From positions 2,609,001 through 2,673,000 of the forward strand of contig NADL03000590.1 in assembly GCA_002205965.3 (NCBI GenBank): a DNA stretch of 64,000 nucleotides. The letters are read 5' to 3'. The stretch is from Kappaphycus alvarezii (taxonomy: Eukaryota > Rhodophyta > Florideophyceae > Gigartinales > Solieriaceae). The notes beneath the pieces are model-generated. The model saw only the letters and a list, made by a program, of their open reading frames with translations, did not search any database and was not told the DNA's origin. Numbering within the stretch: position 1 is the stretch's first letter; every line of letters starts with the position of its first letter. Shown here in pieces: positions 58,479-64,000 of this stretch. Made by a program: the position numbers and the translations under genes.

Positions 58479-59640
58479 GCTCTCGAATCACAACAGAGAC
58501 CTTTGGGGGTTTGTTGCTGCTCTTCTTCTTGCTTCTGTCTTCAAGGAGCCTTTTGGCCAGTTCCACTGAGGTTTTTGTACAATCCTTGATGAGATGACGC
58601 TTGTCGTACTCGGTACTTCGGCATTCCGGTAGCGTCCGTTTGGATCCGTCTGATGATGTGGACTTGTCCGCCGAGCTTGAGCAGGACCCATGCGTGCGGC
58701 AACCAGACCTCTTGCAGTTCCTCTTGCGGTATTTGTTATTATAGGGATGCGCTTCGGCCCGGTACTCCCGGAGTGGGTAGACCTTCTCGAAGATGCCAGC
58801 CTTCTCGGAAATAAATTCCATGAATTCGAAGTGCTTTTCTTCGAAGTCGGATTGTTTGATTTCCAGAGCGTCCTCGATCCGTTGCTTTAGATGAGAAGGC
58901 TGCATCATCGAGATAAGGTGCTTGATACCAGCCTTAGGTGACTTCTCGATGAATTTATATCCCGTTTTTCGCACAACTCCAGGTAGGAGGCTGAAAGCAT
59001 CATGATGCGTAGATGTGCACCGGGTTCGCAGGAGCCGAGGCAGGCGTATTTCTTGACATCTGCGAGAGCTTCTTTGGCTCAGACAGCCTCTTTCCATGCG
59101 GCGAAAGACTCGAGCTTCGCATTGATCGTGTCGACACTCAACTGAGAAACTTCAGTGACTCCGGCACCAAACATGCGTGCACGGACGAGAGGGCGAAGGA
59201 AAGTAGCAGGAAAGCTGGAACGCCAACACATAGGATTGAGACTTGGTTGTGCGGCGACGGCATCCTCGTATGCTTTTCGACCGGCAAGGAAGTCCTGTAT
59301 GGCATTGCTCGAGATTGAAGTCAAGCAGGGAGCTTTAACTGGTGCGAACAAGTGGACTGTCGCACTGGCACCAGGGCTTGTACCTTCCGAGCTCATGTTG
59401 AATTGAACCAGCATACTGCGCAGCGCCAGCTATAACCTTTGCGTGTCGATTCACGTGACTGGCGTAACAAGAGCTAGAGGTAGAGCGTGGTGTGGGAGCG
59501 ATGCGGTGCTTGAGTCTCAACTCCGTACAGTGCTTGAGTCTCAACTCCGTACACTGACTCACCAGAGGTAGGAGTGCAGAAGGAGACGAAGGAAAGCTGG
59601 AACTTTTTCGTGCCGACATGCCCAAAGAGGTCGGTCAGAT
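58336..59640 (-). pseudogene. Ty3/gypsy relic 2: Gag
   Basis: The Gag region reads down from about 59625. The N-terminal capsid part is 59414-59079 (SSNAIQDFLAGRKAYEDAVA, FLRPLVRARMFG, INAKLESFAAWKEAV). After a frame change, 58980-58336 gives KTGYKFIEKSPKAGIKHLI, LKQRIEDALEIKQSDFEEKH and a basic tail, with ECRSTEYDKRHLIKDC near 58600. That last block is a degenerate zinc-knuckle-like HX4C end. The protease frame overlaps its last 140 bases. An exact 24-bp duplication sits in its 5' part at 59506-59553. It is element-internal and continuous with PR-RT downstream. Confidence 0.7.
59506..59553. repeat. 24-bp exact tandem duplication
   Basis: GTGCTTGAGTCTCAACTCCG plus TACA is present twice back to back (59506-59529 and 59530-59553). 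The length is a multiple of three, so it adds eight residues in any frame of the Gag reading around it. Confidence 0.95.
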
Positions 59641-62600
59641 AGATTGTATTTAGAGGCAGAGTAGAAAATAATTTAGGAACGGTAGAAAATTGGAACTCAA
59701 AGGCAGCCAATAGGAATTTCTACAAATTACGAATCCAGCGTAATCATCCAGTGTAACTATCCAGTGTAATCAATTACACTAGTTCAGAAAATATGTCAGA
59801 GGCCTGAATGGTGGTCGGTAATTGGTTGTCGGGCCTTACGGCGACACCCAAGCTGTGAGGATACAGCACAAGTGATATGGAAAATCAAGAGCTACTGAAT
59901 AAAATAGGTTGCAGACTCAAGAATAAAATTGTAAGAGATGTTGAAAACATTTACCATCGCTGGCTCTTTTGTGCCACTGAGCGGACCATAACATATACAT
60001 ATCAACAAGAGACCTCAGAACAATTGAGGATGGCGTTATTTTTTGCTTCCTTTCAAGTTAATTCCCCGACGTGCTGCTAAACCTCCACTTTTCCGGGCAC
60101 TCAACGCAGAAATCGAGTACCTATGACAAAAAATACCTTTGCAAATAGAATGGTACCTATAAAACATCTTCAACAGGCTGAATAACCTTCAATATGAAGC
60201 TTTGGAAGCTATTTCTTGGGAGTTTTCATATTTTTAGTCTTACTATTGAGGGGTAAAGGGCTGTCCAGGAAAGTTTTCCCGAAAAAATGAGGCAGACTCA
60301 TGGGAAGTTTTTTTGAAACTAAAGAGCAATCAGAGAAGGAATGATTATTTCAATTCAGAATTAAGGTTCCCAATGTTCTCACTAGCTCAGATTTCGATGC
60401 ACACTCCATTTCTTTTCTTTAAAAAAACTGATTTCAAGTTTATTTGGATGCAAGTAATTTCATTGGCTGTCAAAGACGCGAAAATGCTCCAACAGACCTT
60501 CATATTGAATCAAAAATGTTAAGTTGCGATGTTAAATTAAATTCTGACAGAAAGACAAGGGAAAGCAAGGTGGATAGTTTGATGTCTAGACAAATGCTGG
60601 GAGAAATGCACAATATTCGTCATGCTTCCTCAATATAGTATTCCGACACATTTTTGGCACTTGTGGCAAAAATTGACGCACAGTGAGTGATGTGGCTTAA
60701 TGAATACGTTATTAAGTGTATTGCTTCGCTAGTTTACTCAAGAATGAAGCAAAATACGAAGAGTTGCATTTTCAGAACATCAATGGAGAGTAAAATCAAA
60801 ATGGAGTTTTGAAAGATATTTTGGTGTGGTATTGGTTCCTGGAATTGCTGCAAAAGAGTTAAATGAACTTAATACAGTTATGCTAAGTCAATGGGGCTCG
60901 AAGCCCCAGAAACACCGACTGATAATTCCGTCCTAGATCTTTGGGGAACGCAAAATGAAAATACGAGCTGCTTCGAAGCATATTTCCTCTTTTCTTTCAA
61001 CTTCATGCAGATCAACCAAACTCCAGAATAACAGTTGCAGAAAATTTGACCTTGGTATAAAAAGCAATACCTCAAAGAAGCTTTCCGACGGACCTAAGAT
61101 AGATGAAGAGGATAATAACTGCAGAAGAATACTGGTAGCTCTTTTTTGGATATTAAGAACAACAAACTATCTGAAAACATTAATTGTGGAGCTGCACGCT
61201 TGAAATTGTTGCACTTTGTCATGAAAAATGACAACGACTGCATCCTTTGGTCCGCATTGTCTAAATTATATGGAGATATATTCCCTACGTTAGCTTCAAA
61301 GTATAAATTTATTGAAAACAAAGCTTACTAAAGCCAACGGTAGCTATTCATTTATTGATTACCTTTCCTATAAATTAATGTATGGTAGCAACTTCGTAAA
61401 GTCGTTATTACACTTCAACCCAAAAATTTTTCCCGTTCCATTAACTAAAACTGTAATGAATTTTTGAGAAATTAAACAACAGTCTTGAAGCTTAGCTTAG
61501 GAAAATGCTTACAAATTCGAACCTACTCGAACCCAATGTTACTGCAACAGTTAAGAAAAAAATCGCGGTTGTGACGACTCGCCTCTCGTTTTAAGTATAA
61601 ATTAATACCTTCCCTGAACTTTTTGTACAATTTGGCCAGGAGGTGCGAACAGAAATGGCAAAGGGATGGTATTTCCAAGGAAAAGTTTTTTTACATTAAT
61701 TAATATAGTAAAATACAGCTCGTTTGATAGTGCATAGTGTGCGGCAGGATCTCGGAAAGAATAAGCTCAGAAATGCAGTAATAAGTTCTAACGTTAAATT
61801 GCATTTTTAGGTGCGGTAAATACAGTAATGGGGCATGACACCATCATTAGTACTATCTATTGTTTTCTTCTACAGCGAATTCACTAGCCCGGCCATTTCC
61901 TTCACCGTATTTCGGGAGCGAGTCTTCACCGCCGATCTCCACAAGATCCCAGCCGAGCAACGAGCACTGGACCTCGTCATCGACCGCCTTCTATTCGTGC
62001 ACCCCCCTACAGGGTTTTAATGGACCATTGTCAGTCCTCACTCCGCGACATATCGCAACCAGTCGGATAGAGGTCTCTCAGAACTGACAAGAACCGAACG
62101 GCGGAAAAGGGAATATTATGCGCTACCTTGACGTGCCGAGGGTATGGACTGTCCACCTATCGCCACTGACATTTACGGACAAATCGGGTCAACGGTACTC
62201 CAGGCGCTTCATGACGTTAGTACCTTCACACCCGACCGTCGAGGGAAGCATCCTCTGTCTGAATTCCGGAGGATTATGACATGTGTCTTAGCATTCGTCC
62301 TTCAGTAAACCGCGGTCATACTGAATCACCGAAAACAGAGCACCTGCCCAACCCCTAGATAAGGTGCACTTGCCTGATCCCCCACTATGTATGTACAGTA
62401 CTGTAGAATCCATGAAATGAAAGGTCCCCTTTTGAAACTTATGAATTCACAATACTTGTGGTTCTTATTAGACCGACTGCGCAGCTAAAACTGTTTGTGA
62501 AAGAAGCCACGTGTTATTGGCAGTTGCCGCAAAAACCAACAGGGAGGGCTTTCAATCGAACGTTACAAGTGAACCAAAAATTATTACGATCTACAGTTTA

Positions 62601-62924
62601 AAGATCAATTTTAGTATCATAGATAAGCGTTCAGGTATACAATTGCGTAATTCGGCAAAGATCAAACGACACGAGAAAAGATCATCTCATACAAAGTTAG
62701 ACACAGTTATCCATATTTCGCGCCTTTTTTCCACTTTTGGCAAACCCATACTCCCTCCAAACCCTTTCAGATGCCCTCGGCAACAACAGTTGTCCACACG
62801 TTGGTATTTAATCTTATTCCTAACTCGCTATGGACGTAATTCGCGTCATTAGACCCGTTCTATCGCCAAGAACTCACCAATTTGTTATTTGCACCTTGCT
62901 TCAGACACTTTCCCCCTGCCGAAT
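59641..62924. other. AT-rich stretch with scattered unrecognised frames
   Basis: TGTAATCAATTACACT near 59766 is a short palindrome that could be an LTR edge of the gypsy relic, but no partner was found. Frames at 59877-60080, 60313-60638 and 60955-61331 look like one degraded plus-strand protein without a known motif. At 61835-62020 a plus-strand frame reads TVFRERVFTADLHKIPAEQR and RLLFVHPPTGF, coding-like but unassigned. A TACAG motif sits near 62394. Confidence 0.35.
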
Positions 62925-64000
62925 ATGGTGCCCCGCGTGGCTCTACCAACCGCTGCTACTGCTCTTGACATTCTCGATGAGCAAGCAGAACAGCACCGTG
63001 AGGCACTAATGCGATATGATGACGAACCAAACCTCCCGGAGAGCGATGAAGAGACCGAAAGCGACAGCCCTGTTCTAGACCTCTTCTGGGAAGAGAACGG
63101 GAACTCTGAGATCCATAAGCTGACAAATTTCAACATGAACGAATTCGACGACGTTTGGAACCTTTCCAAGAGTCAAATTTGTCGCACCTACAACAAAGGT
63201 CGAGGCAGTAAAACGCCAAATAAGTCCAAGTATATGTTCTTTATGATGGTGGCCGTTCTTAAGCACGGAGCAAAGTGGGACAAAATGGTATTTTTGTTCG
63301 GAATCAAGGCGGCTACGTTCGAGAAGCGTGTATCGCAAATGTTACGTAAGCTTAGTAACTTTGCAGAGAAGAGATTTGTGCAACACTACAATCGCAAGTA
63401 TTCTATGCAGCGTTTGATTGATGACAACAAGGTGTTCAAGACATACAAGATGTGTCGCTACGCGACTGATGTGACGTTTCAGCAAACTTTTCGTCCAGGA
63501 GGAACAATTGAGGAGGTTAAAAGTAGTACTCTGGAAAACATAAGTTGTATGGGTACAAGACAGAAGTGTCTGTTCTACCAAATGGTATAGCTGTGAATGT
63601 AACAAAGCATCACCCGGGTGCAACGTCGGATATACAAATTATGCGAGATAATGTTGGGTGGCACGATGATGCGTTGGCGAAGTCGGAGGTTGAAATTACA
63701 ATCACTGACATAGGGCCGTTCTCAGACAAGTTCCCTGACAGCTGCGGACAGCTTTTCGATAATGGGTACGCTGGTATTGAGGGAGTGTTAAGGTCCGTCG
63801 TCCCAAAAAAGAAGCCGCAGAGGGGCATTATAAGTGTGAGTGACAGAAAGGAGAATGAACAGAAGGCGTCAGATCGCGTTATTGTGGAAAACTACTTTGG
63901 AAGACAAAGCAATTTGTAGGCTGTAGTGGCAAACAAGTACCGTTGATAGGAGGGCAGTTATGACGGGTTGTCCATGATGACAATAGCACTTACGAATATG
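62925..64000 (+). pseudogene. PIF/Harbinger DDE transposase (copy 3), running off the window
   Basis: The best start is ATG 62925. An acidic N-terminus (ESDEETESDSPVLDLFW) is followed by a helix-rich region, then YATDVTFQQTF with the first catalytic Asp at 63468-63470. After one missing base in the A4 run 63535-63538, the frame continues YGYKTEVSVLPNG, KHHPGATSDIQIM and LFDNGYAG (second Asp 63758-63760). RVIVENYFGR follows with Glu at 63887-63889. The DDE triad is therefore complete. TAG at 63917, TGA at 63944 and TAG at 63947 then interrupt. Comparison with copy 2 at 42.3 kb shows the first two stand where that copy has Trp, so TGG became TAG and TGA. The element continues beyond 64000. Confidence 0.82.

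Overview
This is a eukaryotic, repeat-dominated window with one small island of recognisable cellular genes. There are no bacterial-style operons. One gene carries a spliceosomal intron with GTAAGT and TACAG borders, and the two cellular genes recognised are eukaryotic: Mediator subunit 14 and a ZUP1/ZUFSP-type C78 deubiquitinase. An intron-poor gene island set in a sea of retrotransposon and DNA-transposon relics would suit a florideophyte red alga. That is only a weak guess; an oomycete or another TE-rich protist is not excluded.

Layout: 0-3.3 kb holds little that is recognisable. 3.4-4.7 kb is a broken PIF/Harbinger transposase with a degraded opposite-strand ORF at 4.6-5.5 kb. 7.0-7.5 kb is a Tc1/mariner relic, followed by 4.6 kb of AT-rich DNA with nothing identifiable. 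12.1-14.1 kb is a Ty1/copia pol relic and 15.5-17.3 kb a pogo/Tigger relic. 17.8-20.3 kb is rich in a dispersed TACAG/CTGTA pentamer. 20.5-25.5 kb is the gene island, with MED14 (+) and ZUP1 (-) convergent. 27.2-28.1 kb is an old LINE relic, followed by a much better preserved LINE (29.6-33.9 kb). Its two overlapping ORFs encode an ORF1 protein and a reverse transcriptase with a C-terminal restriction-like endonuclease.

35.0-39.5 kb carries a piggyBac-like DDE relic and a Mutator-like relic. 40.1-41.0 kb is an unassigned Cys-rich ORF on the minus strand, and 42.3-42.65 kb a Harbinger C-terminal fragment. 43.8-48.26 kb is a Ty3/gypsy relic (+) with protease, RT, RNase H, integrase and GPY/F-like segments. 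49.6-51.3 kb is a lone retrotransposon Gag (-), and 52.7-53.4 kb is strongly purine-rich. 54.7-59.6 kb is a second, nearly full-length Ty3/gypsy relic (-). 62.9-64.0 kb is a second Harbinger transposase subfamily running off the window.

No new cellular pathway is evident. The most notable signals are three. First, a recurring single-base loss, often at homopolymers, breaks otherwise conserved ORFs (MED14 four times; also ZUP1, both LINE ORFs and the terminal Harbinger). Second, four long near-perfect hairpins lie in or near decayed elements. Third, several elements carry informative lesions at catalytic or structural residues.
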